Shown here in pieces: positions 1 through 8,202 of a stretch of 62,880 nucleotides of DNA; within the stretch, counting starts at the first letter, position 1, and every line of letters starts with the position of its first letter. Below the pieces are notes generated by a model. That model was not told the DNA's origin. It worked only from the letters and a program-made list of their open reading frames with translations, and did no database searches. Source of the DNA: Bacteroidota bacterium (lineage in GTDB: Bacteria > Bacteroidota > Bacteroidia > Bacteroidales > Prolixibacteraceae); contig JAHEYT010000050.1 of NCBI GenBank assembly GCA_023251455.1, forward strand, positions 1 through 62,880, read 5' to 3'. The position numbers and the translations under genes are program-made.

Positions 1-2388
1 CGTGCCTTGAGCGAATCGTCTGAAAACCCGATTATAACTGTGCACGACCACGGCGCTGGCGGTCACTTGAACTGCTTGTCGGAATTGGTGGAAGCTACCG
101 GAGGTAAAATTGATACGTCGAAATTGCCGGTAGGCGATCCGACACTTTCGCAAAAAGAAATCATTGGCAACGAATCTCAGGAACGCATGGGACTGGTAAT
201 GCACGAAAAAGATGTGCCGCTTTTGCAGCGTATCGCCGACCGTGAACGGGCTCCGATGTACGTAATTGGTGAAGCTACCGGCGATATGCAGTTTACCTTC
301 GAGAACTCGAAAACCGGCGAAAAACCAATTGATTGGCAACTTTCGTATATGTTTGGGAAACCGCCAAAAACTGTTTTGACCGACACTACCCGCAATGAAA
401 AATTTGCTGATCTGGAATACGATCAAGCCAAAATAGAAGATTACCTCGAAGATGTTTTGCAATTGGAAGCTGTGGCCTGTAAAGATTGGTTGACCAATAA
501 AGTTGACCGCTCTGTAACCGGACGTATTGCCAAACAACAGTGTGCCGGACAATTGCAACTTCCGCTGAACAATGTGGGCGTGATTACGCTCGATTATCAG
601 GGCGAAAAAGGTTTGGCAACTACCATCGGACATGCGCCAGTTGCAGCAATGGTTGATGCAGAAGCTGGTTCGGTACTTTCAATTGCAGAATCACTGACAA
701 ATTTGGTCTTTGCTCCGCTATCCGATCAGCTGAAAGGCGTTTCGCTGAGTGCCAACTGGATGTGGCCTGCTAAAAATGAAGGTGAAAATGCCCGCATTTA
801 TAAAGCGGTAAAGGCAGCCAGCGATTTTGCCTGCGAACTTGGAATCAATATTCCGACCGGAAAAGATTCGATGTCGATGACACAGAAATACAAAGACGGT
901 GTGGTTTATTCGCCCGGAACGGTAATTATTTCAGCTTCCGCAGAAGTTTCGGATGTGAAAAAAGTGGTTGAACCTGTTTTAATCAACGATCCGAAATCAT
1001 CCATTTATTTTGTCGATTTCTCAAAAATGAATCGCTGTTTGGGTGGAAGCGCTTTCTCTCAGATCATCAATAAACTGGGTAACGAAGCGCCTTCGGTTGC
1101 CGATTCGAAATACTTTGCAGCTGCCTTCAATGCTATTCAGGATTGCATTGAAGACAAAAATATATTGGCGGGACACGATATTTCTTCCGGAGGTTTGATT
1201 ACCACGCTTTTGGAAATGTGTTTTGGCGATAACTATTCAGGAATGACACTAGATTTGACCGGAATCGGTGAATCGGACAGTGTGAAAGTGCTGTTCAGCG
1301 AAAATCCCGGAATCGTTGTTCAGGTAGCCGATGCAGCTGCTTTTGAAGCGAAACTGAATGCTTCCGGAGTTGGTTTTACGCTGATTGGAAAACCTTCGGG
1401 AAGCCGCGCGTTTACTGTGAAAAATGGTGCTGATGAATTTGCTTTTGACTTGAATTCGTTGCGCGATTTGTGGTTCACTTCGTCCTATTTACTTGATCGC
1501 AAACAATCCGGCGAGAAAAAAGCGTTGGAACGTTTCGAAAGCTACAAGAAAAACGAACTGAAATACGATTTCAAAGGTTTCACCGGAAAAGCTGCTGATT
1601 TAGGTATCGATCTGAAACGCCGCAAGCCAAGCGGAATCAAAGCTGCCATCATCCGTGAAAAGGGTGTGAATGGCGACCGCGAAATGGCTTACATGATGTA
1701 TCTGGCCGGAATGGACGTGAAAGATGTGCACATGACCGACCTGATTTCGGGCCGCGAAACGCTGGAAGACGTGAATATGATTGTGTTCGTTGGCGGTTTC
1801 TCCAATTCCGACGTAATGGGTTCGGCCAAAGGATGGGCGGGCGCATTTAAGTATAACGAAGCTGCCAAGTTAGCTCTCGAAAATTTCTACAAACGTGAAG
1901 ACACATTGAGTCTAGGCGTTTGCAACGGTTGTCAGCTGATGGTTGAATTAGGTCTGGTTTATCCGGAACGTGCCGAAAAACCAAAGATGCTTCATAACGA
2001 ATCACATAAATTTGAATCAGGATTTGTGAATGTTGAAATCTTTCCGAATAAATCAGTCATGTTGGAATCAATGGCCGGTATGAAATTGGGTGTTTGGGTA
2101 GCTCACGGAGAAGGAAAATTCAGTTTGCCACAGGAAGAATCGGCTTACCAGATTCCGATGAAATATTCGAATGTCGCTTATCCAGGAAACCCGAATGGTT
2201 CTGATTACAATACTGCATCACTTTGTTCTGAAGACGGCCGCCATTTGGTGATGATGCCGCATTTGGAAAGAGCTTTCAAACCTTATCACTGGCCTTATTA
2301 TCCTCAGGAACGCAAATTTGATGAGGTTGCTCCATGGATGGAAGCTTTCGTGAATGCCAAAAAATGGATTGAGAATAAAATCAGGTAA
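1..2388 (+). CDS. purL: Phosphoribosylformylglycinamidine synthase, C-terminal part (5' truncated by window edge)
   Basis: Converts FGAR, glutamine and ATP to FGAM in cytoplasmic purine synthesis. The reading frame is open from base 1 and the first in-frame TTG (base 7) is internal, because large single-chain PurL is about 1,200-1,300 residues and only about 795 are present. Visible are the AIR-synthase-like motif HDHGAGGHLNC near the start, a second synthase repeat, and a C-terminal class I glutaminase domain. The glutaminase has the nucleophile Cys in GVCNGCQLM (codon 1921-1923) and the His/Glu pair in MPHLERAF (2260-2268). The end is intact and followed by a terminator. The family assignment is certain; only the N-terminus is missing. 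Confidence 0.97.
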   Translation, partial: RALSESSENPIITVHDHGAGGHLNCLSELVEATGGKIDTSKLPVGDPTLSQKEIIGNESQERMGLVMHEKDVPLLQRIADRERAPMYVIGEATGDMQFTFENSKTGEKPIDWQLSYMFGKPPKTVLTDTTRNEKFADLEYDQAKIEDYLEDVLQLEAVACKDWLTNKVDRSVTGRIAKQQCAGQLQLPLNNVGVITLDYQGEKGLATTIGHAPVAAMVDAEAGSVLSIAESLTNLVFAPLSDQLKGVSLSANWMWPAKNEGENARIYKAVKAASDFACELGINIPTGKDSMSMTQKYKDGVVYSPGTVIISASAEVSDVKKVVEPVLINDPKSSIYFVDFSKMNRCLGGSAFSQIINKLGNEAPSVADSKYFAAAFNAIQDCIEDKNILAGHDISSGGLITTLLEMCFGDNYSGMTLDLTGIGESDSVKVLFSENPGIVVQVADAAAFEAKLNASGVGFTLIGKPSGSRAFTVKNGADEFAFDLNSLRDLWFTSSYLLDRKQSGEKKALERFESYKKNELKYDFKGFTGKAADLGIDLKRRKPSGIKAAIIREKGVNGDREMAYMMYLAGMDVKDVHMTDLISGRETLEDVNMIVFVGGFSNSDVMGSAKGWAGAFKYNEAAKLALENFYKREDTLSLGVCNGCQLMVELGLVYPERAEKPKMLHNESHKFESGFVNVEIFPNKSVMLESMAGMKLGVWVAHGEGKFSLPQEESAYQIPMKYSNVAYPGNPNGSDYNTASLCSEDGRHLVMMPHLERAFKPYHWPYYPQERKFDEVAPWMEAFVNAKKWIENKIR

Positions 2389-2407
2389 GAAATTTGAACT
2401 TAATGAT

Positions 2408-2442
2408 AAAGGCTTTCTCATTTCGTTGGGAAAGCCTTTTTT
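2408..2442 (+). terminator. Rho-independent terminator of purL
   Basis: A stem AAGGCTTTC / GAAAGCCTT with an 11-base loop is followed by a T run, 20 bases after the purL stop codon. Confidence 0.85.
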
Positions 2443-2447
2443 CTTCA

Positions 2448-2478
2448 TTTGTTATTTTAACTACTCCGTTTATCTTTG
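2448..2478 (+). promoter_or_regulatory. Bacteroidetes-type promoter of the DedA gene
   Basis: TTTG (2448-2451), a spacer of exactly 19 bases, then TATCTTTG (2471-2478) match the Bacteroidetes sigma consensus TTTG-N19-TAnnTTTG. The -7 box lies 22 bases before the ATG at 2501. This is the best promoter match in the window and supports the phylum assignment. Confidence 0.7.
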
Positions 2479-2500
2479 ACGTAACATAAAACAGATTCTC

Positions 2501-3121
2501 ATGCTCGAATATTTTCAATCATTGGCCGATTGGTACATGCAGCACATGAATTATTTTACTATCACTTTACTGATGGCTATCGAAAGTTCATTTGTTCCGC
2601 TACCTTCTGAAGTTGTGATTCCGCCAGCCATTTGGCAAGCCTTAAAAACAGGCGAGTTAAATGTTTATCTCGTTGTGGTGTTTGCTACTCTTGGTGCAGT
2701 GATTGGAGCCATGTTCAATTACGTGATGGCTCGTTGGCTCGGGCGGGTTATTGTTTATGGTTTTGCTGAGTCGAAAATAGGTAAATTGTTTTTGCTGAAT
2801 CAGGCGAAAGTTGAACATGCTGAGTCATACTTTAACCGACATGGAAGAAGTTCCACATTTATAGGTCGTTTAATTCCGGGAATCAGGCATTTGATTTCAA
2901 TTCCTGCCGGGCTTGCCAAAATGAATATCAAACAGTTTATTCTGTACACTGCTTTAGGTTCGGCAATCTGGCACATTATTTTGGCTTCGCTGAGCTACTA
3001 TCTCTATACAAAGCAAGATTTGCTTTATAAATACATGCACGAACTTTCGTATGCTTTATTGGCATGCGGAGCGTTGTTTGTTGCCTACCTGGTATGGAAA
3101 TACAGAAAGAAAAAGGAATAG
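2501..3121 (+). CDS. DedA/VTT-family inner membrane protein
   Basis: A 206-residue polytopic membrane protein of the DedA (SNARE-associated/VTT) family, whose members are proposed lipid-carrier flippases or scramblases needed for envelope integrity. The sequence shows the family motif ESSFVPLPSEVVIPPA at about residues 27-42 (re-entrant helix with acidic residue) and GRLIPGIRHLISIPAG at about 121-136 with the conserved Arg and Gly/Pro residues. Hydrophobic segments follow near 145-165 and 180-198. The length is usual for DedA. It stands alone with its own promoter and shares a bidirectional terminator with the convergent carboxyltransferase gene. Substrate specificity cannot be read from the sequence. 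Confidence 0.9.
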   Translation: MLEYFQSLADWYMQHMNYFTITLLMAIESSFVPLPSEVVIPPAIWQALKTGELNVYLVVVFATLGAVIGAMFNYVMARWLGRVIVYGFAESKIGKLFLLNQAKVEHAESYFNRHGRSSTFIGRLIPGIRHLISIPAGLAKMNIKQFILYTALGSAIWHIILASLSYYLYTKQDLLYKYMHELSYALLACGALFVAYLVWKYRKKKE

Positions 3122-3125
3122 GTTT

Positions 3126-3177
3126 AACTGTAAAGAATAAAGGCATCCAGATTTGGATGCCTTTATTCTTTACAGTT
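3126..3177. terminator. Bidirectional terminator, 23-bp perfect stem
   Basis: AACTGTAAAGAATAAAGGCA and its complement form a 23-bp perfect stem with a 6-base loop (AGATTT) between the convergent DedA and carboxyltransferase genes. Both arms carry A/T tracts, so it can serve both strands. Confidence 0.9.
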
Positions 3178-3185
3178 TATAGCTT

Positions 3186-4886
3186 TTAACAGTTCCAGTG
3201 ATATAATCCTTCTACAAGCCTGGCTTCTTTTTCCTGGTTCGAAAGACTCAGGTATTTTTGCCGCTCGGCTTCATAAGCACGTTGTTTCTTAAGTTCCGAC
3301 TCCTTTATTTTGGCTCCGTAAATGCGTTCTACCTTGTCGTGAAGGAATTTATCGGCTACATTAGGAAATAATTCCAGTAGTAATTCTTCCTTTTCGTTCA
3401 TTGCCAGTTTTACATTCTCACCATATTTAGGGAAAGATGGATTTGGCTGTTTTTCGTAATTGGCAGTGTTGTATGGGATTTCCTCACGCGTTCCTGCAAT
3501 TTTTTCACGGAAGTCAGGATCAACCGGGATAGGTGTTTTGCCGTATGAACCTTTTACCAGATTTACAAATTGATTGGAGTTATTGCTGTAAAAAGGTTTA
3601 CCGTTTTTCTCGTCAATCACGCAATTCACTGCTTGTGCACCAACAATCTGACTGGTAGGTGTAACCAATGGAGGACAACCAGCAGCTAAACGTACAGTAG
3701 GAATTACTTCAAGTACACGTGGTAACAGTTCTTCCTGTTTCAATTGTTTTAATTGAGCAAGCATATTGGTATACATTCCGCCCGGAACTTCGGCGAATTT
3801 TACTTTTTCGTCAGGATCAGGGAAATTGAAATATTTTTCAATTTTTCCGCATACGTCCATTAAGTTTACTTCGTCGTTGGCTTTTGCAAATTCAATGGCA
3901 TCATCGAAATATTTATCAATGTATGGTGGCAGTTGATCTTTTGTAATGTCGAATTCAATTGGATAAACTTTATAACTATCAATGTCAGCCATTTCCAGAC
4001 GAATTTCTTTCAGGATTTTATTGATCCGGACAACTGCATCCAGATTCACACCTGTTTCAATTCCTAATTTGTTACAGCAAATCTGTACCAATTCAAACGA
4101 TGGTGCCGCTGGTCCTCCGGCAAAGTTCATGATGGCAGTATCAAGGATATCAACACCATTCAAAATGGCGGTCAGTGCCGAAGCTAAACCAAAGCCAGGC
4201 GTACAATGCGTATGAAAATCGATTGGGATTTTAACGTTTTCCTTGAAGGCTTTAATAATTTTTCCGGCTTTCAATGGAGGGATTAAACCTGCCATATCTT
4301 TCAAAGTAATCATATCGGCTCCCATGGCTTCGAGTTCTTTGGCCATGTTCACGAAATAGTCGATGGTGAAAATTGATTTGGGAAGTGGCTTGCCTCTCAA
4401 ACGTGCTTTTAAACGTTCTTTTTTTGTGAATTTAGGGTCAACAGTGTAACAGGTAACACAGTCGGCTAAACCACCATTTTCTTTTACATACTTGATAGTC
4501 GATTTGATGTTGCTTGTATCGTTCAACGCGTCGAAAATACGCATGATGGAGATGCCGGACTGAACGGCATTGCGGTTAAAGCCTTCAATAACTGATTCAG
4601 GATATGGGTTGTATCCAAAAAGATTACGCCCACGCGATAATGCGGTCAGGTGAGAAATATTTCCAATCTCAGCTTTGATTTTTTCTAACCTTTCCCAAGG
4701 ATCCTCATTTAAATACCGCATAATGGAGTCAGGCACAGCCCCTCCCCAAACTTCAAGCGCATAAAATCCGGCTTCTTTGTAAATGGGCAATACACGCTCG
4801 ATTTGAGCCTGTTTCATGCGCGTTGCAAAAAGGGATTGTTGCCCATCCCTCATAGTCACATCTCTTATTAATAATTTTCTGGTCAT
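3186..4886 (-). CDS. Carboxyltransferase subunit (oxaloacetate decarboxylase alpha / pyruvate carboxylase subunit B type) without biotin domain
   Basis: A 566-residue HMGL-like carboxyltransferase plus conserved PYC/OADA domain. The N-terminus has RDVTMRDGQQSLFATR with catalytic-site Asp and Gln, then ALEVWGGA, MRIFDALND, the lysine segment ADMITLKDMAGL (the lysine carboxylated in this family) and the metal ligands in IDFHTHCTPG. Family members that carry biotin end with a biotinyl domain containing an MKM motif. This protein stops at EGLYHWNC with no such domain, so it must act on a separate biotin carrier, as transcarboxylase 5S subunits do. The substrate is pyruvate or oxaloacetate by family. 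No carrier or carboxylase gene lies nearby. It ends at the shared terminator and is divergent from exbB. Confidence 0.88.
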   Translation of the reverse strand: MTRKLLIRDVTMRDGQQSLFATRMKQAQIERVLPIYKEAGFYALEVWGGAVPDSIMRYLNEDPWERLEKIKAEIGNISHLTALSRGRNLFGYNPYPESVIEGFNRNAVQSGISIMRIFDALNDTSNIKSTIKYVKENGGLADCVTCYTVDPKFTKKERLKARLRGKPLPKSIFTIDYFVNMAKELEAMGADMITLKDMAGLIPPLKAGKIIKAFKENVKIPIDFHTHCTPGFGLASALTAILNGVDILDTAIMNFAGGPAAPSFELVQICCNKLGIETGVNLDAVVRINKILKEIRLEMADIDSYKVYPIEFDITKDQLPPYIDKYFDDAIEFAKANDEVNLMDVCGKIEKYFNFPDPDEKVKFAEVPGGMYTNMLAQLKQLKQEELLPRVLEVIPTVRLAAGCPPLVTPTSQIVGAQAVNCVIDEKNGKPFYSNNSNQFVNLVKGSYGKTPIPVDPDFREKIAGTREEIPYNTANYEKQPNPSFPKYGENVKLAMNEKEELLLELFPNVADKFLHDKVERIYGAKIKESELKKQRAYEAERQKYLSLSNQEKEARLVEGLYHWNC

Positions 4887-5278
4887 TACGTTAAATGTTT
4901 AATTGATCGTGCAAAAATGACTAATTATTTTGGCTATAAAAATTGTTTTTTAGAAATTTTATAGATTTTGTTCAAAGTTTTGATAATTCGACAATATTAG
5001 TTGTTTTGGATCCGCTTTTATAGCGCTGGAAATGATTAATTTTTTAAAAATATCAGTTCCGGTCAATGACCAGTATATTATACAGCAGTAAGTATTATTC
5101 TTTTAAAATCAGAATTAATTGACCATCTTTGGCTCCTTAAAAATTAACTGGAAAATGGCGGTCTTGTTTGTTGATGTTTAATTTGACGAATGTAAAAAGT
5201 CACGTGCAATTTATACTTAACATGCTTTTAATCCGTTATACCTGATATTAATTTATAATCACTAAAAAAATACTTTCG
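4887..5278. other. AT-rich divergent intergenic region
   Basis: 392 bases between the divergently transcribed carboxyltransferase and ExbB genes must hold both promoters, but no full TTTG-N19-TAnnTTTG match was found. One perfect small inverted repeat, GGTCAATGACC (5061-5071), could be an operator. No small gene or RNA was recognised. Confidence 0.4.
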
Positions 5279-5914
5279 ATGATATTATTATTAGAAACCC
5301 TAGCCGAAGTCTCATATCTGGACCTTATCATGATGGGAGGAATAATTATGATCCCATTATTCTTGTTGTCAATAGTTGCCGTTTTTATATTTTTCGACCG
5401 GTATTTTTTTATAAGAGGCCAGAAGGTGCTTGAACCTGTTTTTTTTGACAAACTGAACGAACTGATCACCTCAGGCAAAGTTGATGCCGCTGTTAGTTTA
5501 TGCGAGTCGACCAATAGTTCCGAATCGCGAATTCTAATGAAGGGATTGCAGAACTTGGGGAGGCCTATACGCGAAATTCAGGACCGGATGGAAATGGAGG
5601 GTAAATTAGAAGTTTATAATTACGAGGGAAACCTGTATTATCTGGGTGTTATTGCCAGTATTGCCCCTATGATGGGATTTATTGGTACAATTATCGGGGT
5701 AATAAAAATCTTTTACAACATCTCACTTGCTGACAACATCAGTATTTCGTTGATATCTGGTGGTTTGTATGAGAAGCTTATTGCTTCGGGTGTTGGACTT
5801 ACAATTGGTATTATTTCATACGCTGCTTATCACTTTTTAAATAACAGAATTAATAAACTGGTGCAAAACTGGGAATTACGTTGCATTCGGTTTGTTGATT
5901 TGATTAATAAATAA
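5279..5914 (+). CDS. MotA/TolQ/ExbB-family proton channel protein
   Basis: A 211-residue inner membrane protein of the ExbB/TolQ family, which uses the proton motive force with an ExbD/TolR partner to energise TonB or Tol systems. It has a first membrane helix at about 15-40 (MGGIIMIPLFLLSIVAVFIFF), a cytoplasmic stretch with helical repeats, and two C-terminal helices. The family core reads YLGVIASIAPMMGFIGTIIG (about 122-141) and KLIASGVGLTIGIISYAAYH. The next gene, exbD-like, starts 6 bases after its stop. No tonB, tolB or pal gene is adjacent, so the energised partner is not known. The start is the first ATG, preceded by an AT-rich leader. Confidence 0.9.
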   Translation: MILLLETLAEVSYLDLIMMGGIIMIPLFLLSIVAVFIFFDRYFFIRGQKVLEPVFFDKLNELITSGKVDAAVSLCESTNSSESRILMKGLQNLGRPIREIQDRMEMEGKLEVYNYEGNLYYLGVIASIAPMMGFIGTIIGVIKIFYNISLADNISISLISGGLYEKLIASGVGLTIGIISYAAYHFLNNRINKLVQNWELRCIRFVDLINK

Positions 5915-5920
5915 TTCGCC

Positions 5921-6328
5921 ATGAATTTCAGAGGTACAAAAAAGCAGGATTTTGATGTTTTCACAGGTTCCTTTAGCGATATCATGTTCTTCCTGATGTT
6001 GTTCTTCCTGATTGTTTCAACCATGATTACCCCTGGAGCAATCAAACTTGCGCTTCCTCAGGCCGACAAATCGCCGTCGATGAACAAGCAAACTGAAAAA
6101 ACTTCTATATCAATTACGAAGGATCTTAAATATTACATCAACGATAAACAGGTTCAATTTGCCGAAATAGAACCTGCGTTATTAAAAATTAAAAAGGGAA
6201 ACGAAGAGTCATTCGCAATTGTAAGGTGTGATAACACCATTGCCGTTCAAACCATGGTTGATGTTTTGCAGTTGGGGAATAAAATCGGAATGAAAATGGT
6301 TCTGGCCACATCCCGAAAAGAAAAGTAA
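5921..6328 (+). CDS. ExbD/TolR-family biopolymer transport protein
   Basis: A 135-residue partner of the preceding ExbB-like protein. A short N-terminal cytoplasmic tail (FRGTKKQDFDVFTGSFSDIM) leads into one membrane helix, FFLMLFFLIVSTMITPGAI, with the Asp in SFSDIMFF just before it in the position used for proton transfer in this family. The rest is a periplasmic ExbD domain (about 45-133). It lies in a two-gene operon with the ExbB-like gene. A TonB is probably encoded elsewhere. Confidence 0.88.
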   Translation: MNFRGTKKQDFDVFTGSFSDIMFFLMLFFLIVSTMITPGAIKLALPQADKSPSMNKQTEKTSISITKDLKYYINDKQVQFAEIEPALLKIKKGNEESFAIVRCDNTIAVQTMVDVLQLGNKIGMKMVLATSRKEK

Positions 6329-6787
6329 TATCTAAGTTCCGATTCAAATCCGAATATTCCCACAAAGGAATCGTTTCTCTTCATTCAAAAAAGATGTTTT
6401 AGATTGGTTTCAGTCCGGCGGATTTAATTTTTCTTCTCTAAACTAAAATTACACTCAGGCTGAACGGCTATTTAATAATTTTGGTTACACATATTACCGA
6501 TTATACTTGACAATTCAATTCCGCTGTCAATTATGTGTTTAACTCTTTATTTCAAAATTTCAATTTTTAGTGTGATTATTTAGTTCGGTCGCGTTCGTAC
6601 AAGGGAAAGTATTATACAACATTTTTCGTCATTTCTGGTTCATTATCATTGTTCGTTAAATTTATTGTATATATTTTCGTGTCCGTACACGGAGAAACAA
6701 TAGTTCGATCAATTTAAATTTGTTGTGTTGTGTAATTGATTGATTGTGTTGTATTTGTGTATCTCTTACAACTAACTATAGACTTGA
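6329..6787 (+). other. Long leader/promoter region before the hdr-flx operon
   Basis: 459 AT-rich bases without a credible gene. A -7-like box TAAATTTG lies at 6716-6723, 64 bases before hdrC, without an obvious -33 TTTG. A short inverted repeat CGTGT-N4-ACACG (6678-6691) sits just upstream of it and could be an operator. The last 70 bases are GT-rich. Confidence 0.4.
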
Positions 6788-7339
6788 ATGGATAAAATAG
6801 AATTGTCTAAAAAAGTCAGGCAGCAGACCGATGTAAATGTCATTGAATGTTATCAATGCGGCAAGTGCACCGCCGGATGTCCGGTAGCCGATAAAATGGA
6901 TCTTCGTCCAAGCGTCATTATGCGAATGCTACAATCGGGTGACGAAAAAGAAATGGACGAAATACTCCGCTCATTAAGCATTTGGCTTTGTTTAACCTGC
7001 GAAACTTGCTACTCGCGCTGCCCCATGGAACTGGACATTCCAAAAGTGATGGATTATCTGCGCCAACGCTCTCTGGCAGAAGGAAAAGTTCATCGTGAAG
7101 CCCACGATATTGTGGCTTTCCATAAATCATTCCTGAATTCGATAGAAAGTAATGGTCGCCTACATGAAATGGGACTTGTTGTCGATTACAAGTTGCATAC
7201 GGGCAATCTTCTTCAGGATATTACAACCGCTCCCGGAATGTTTAGCAGAGGAAAACTGCATATCTTGCCTGAACGGATCAAAGACCGTACAGGCCTTTCC
7301 CGCCTTTTTAAAGGTCAGACTAAAAAACCAAAATCATGA
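6788..7339 (+). CDS. hdrC: HdrC-type ferredoxin subunit of heterodisulfide reductase
   Basis: A 183-residue cytoplasmic subunit with two [4Fe-4S] motifs, CYQCGKCTAGCP (about residues 21-32) and CLTCETCYSRCP (about 68-79), spaced as in HdrC. It passes electrons between HdrA and the catalytic HdrB. It is the first gene of the operon, and its end overlaps the hdrB start by four bases (ATGA), which implies translational coupling. The archaeal CoM-S-S-CoB substrate is not expected in a bacterium, so the physiological disulfide or other acceptor is unknown. Confidence 0.92.
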   Translation: MDKIELSKKVRQQTDVNVIECYQCGKCTAGCPVADKMDLRPSVIMRMLQSGDEKEMDEILRSLSIWLCLTCETCYSRCPMELDIPKVMDYLRQRSLAEGKVHREAHDIVAFHKSFLNSIESNGRLHEMGLVVDYKLHTGNLLQDITTAPGMFSRGKLHILPERIKDRTGLSRLFKGQTKKPKS

Positions 7340-8190
7340 AATTAGGATTTTATCCCGGATGTTCCTTGACTGGCTCATCGCGTGAATACAACGAATCGCT
7401 GCTTGCTATTGCCAAAGCCGCCGATATCGAGCTTGTCGAAATTACCGACTGGAATTGTTGTGGCGCCACTGCTGCCCACAACCTAAACCATGAACTTTCG
7501 GTTTCGCTTCCGGCACGAAATCTGGCATTGGCCGAATTGGACGGAATGGGAGAGCTGGTGGTTCCTTGCGCCGCCTGTTACAACCGCCTAGTGATGACCC
7601 AGCACGAACTCAACGAAAAGCCTGAAATCAAAGCGCTCATTGCTGAAAAATTGCAGATGCCTTTGAAAAACAATATCAAAATACTGAATGTCATTCAATT
7701 TCTGGAAAAGCACATTGTTCCCCGTCTCGACGAACTGGTGAAAGAACCGCTGGCATACGACGTGGCCTGTTACTACGGGTGCCTGCTCGTCCGTCCGCAA
7801 AAGGTGATGAATGCTGCCCGTTTTGAAGATCCGATGACCATGGATGTGATTATGCAGAAACTGGGTGCGAAAGCCATCGACTGGCCTTTCAAAACCGAAT
7901 GTTGCGGGGCCGGGTTCAGCGTTTCGAAGACCGAAATTGTGGGCGAACTCTCAGGAAAGATTGTACGCAGCGCGGTCGATCGTGGCGCCAAAGCCATTGT
8001 GGTGGCCTGTCCGATGTGCCATTCTAATCTGGATATGCGCAGGCCGGCCATTGAATCGTACCTGAACCTGAAGGTGGATGTTCCGGTCATCTATATTACT
8101 CAGGCAATTGCTTTAGCTATGGGGCTTTCAGCAAAAGAAGCTGGAACGCATCGGCATTTTGTCCCGGTAAACCTGACTGTTAATTGTTAA
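7336..8190 (+). CDS. hdrB: HdrB-type heterodisulfide reductase catalytic subunit (two CCG domains)
   Basis: A 284-residue protein with two complete CCG domains: DWNCCGATAAHN followed by VPCAACYN, and TECCGAGFSVSK followed by VACPMCHSN. In characterised HdrB these cysteines bind two non-cubane [4Fe-4S] clusters that cleave a disulfide. The full set is present, so it should be catalytically competent. It is a soluble protein with the usual HdrB length. It lies between hdrC (4-base overlap) and hdrA (12-base gap). The actual substrate is unclear because no DsrC or methanogenic cofactor pathway is nearby. Confidence 0.93.
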   Translation: MKLGFYPGCSLTGSSREYNESLLAIAKAADIELVEITDWNCCGATAAHNLNHELSVSLPARNLALAELDGMGELVVPCAACYNRLVMTQHELNEKPEIKALIAEKLQMPLKNNIKILNVIQFLEKHIVPRLDELVKEPLAYDVACYYGCLLVRPQKVMNAARFEDPMTMDVIMQKLGAKAIDWPFKTECCGAGFSVSKTEIVGELSGKIVRSAVDRGAKAIVVACPMCHSNLDMRRPAIESYLNLKVDVPVIYITQAIALAMGLSAKEAGTHRHFVPVNLTVNC

Positions 8191-8202
8191 AACTAACCGA
8201 CT

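Noticed and set aside
7..2388. Complete gene starting at TTG 7
   Set aside because: The protein lacks the N-terminal third of PurL and the frame is open to the window edge, so it is a truncated gene.
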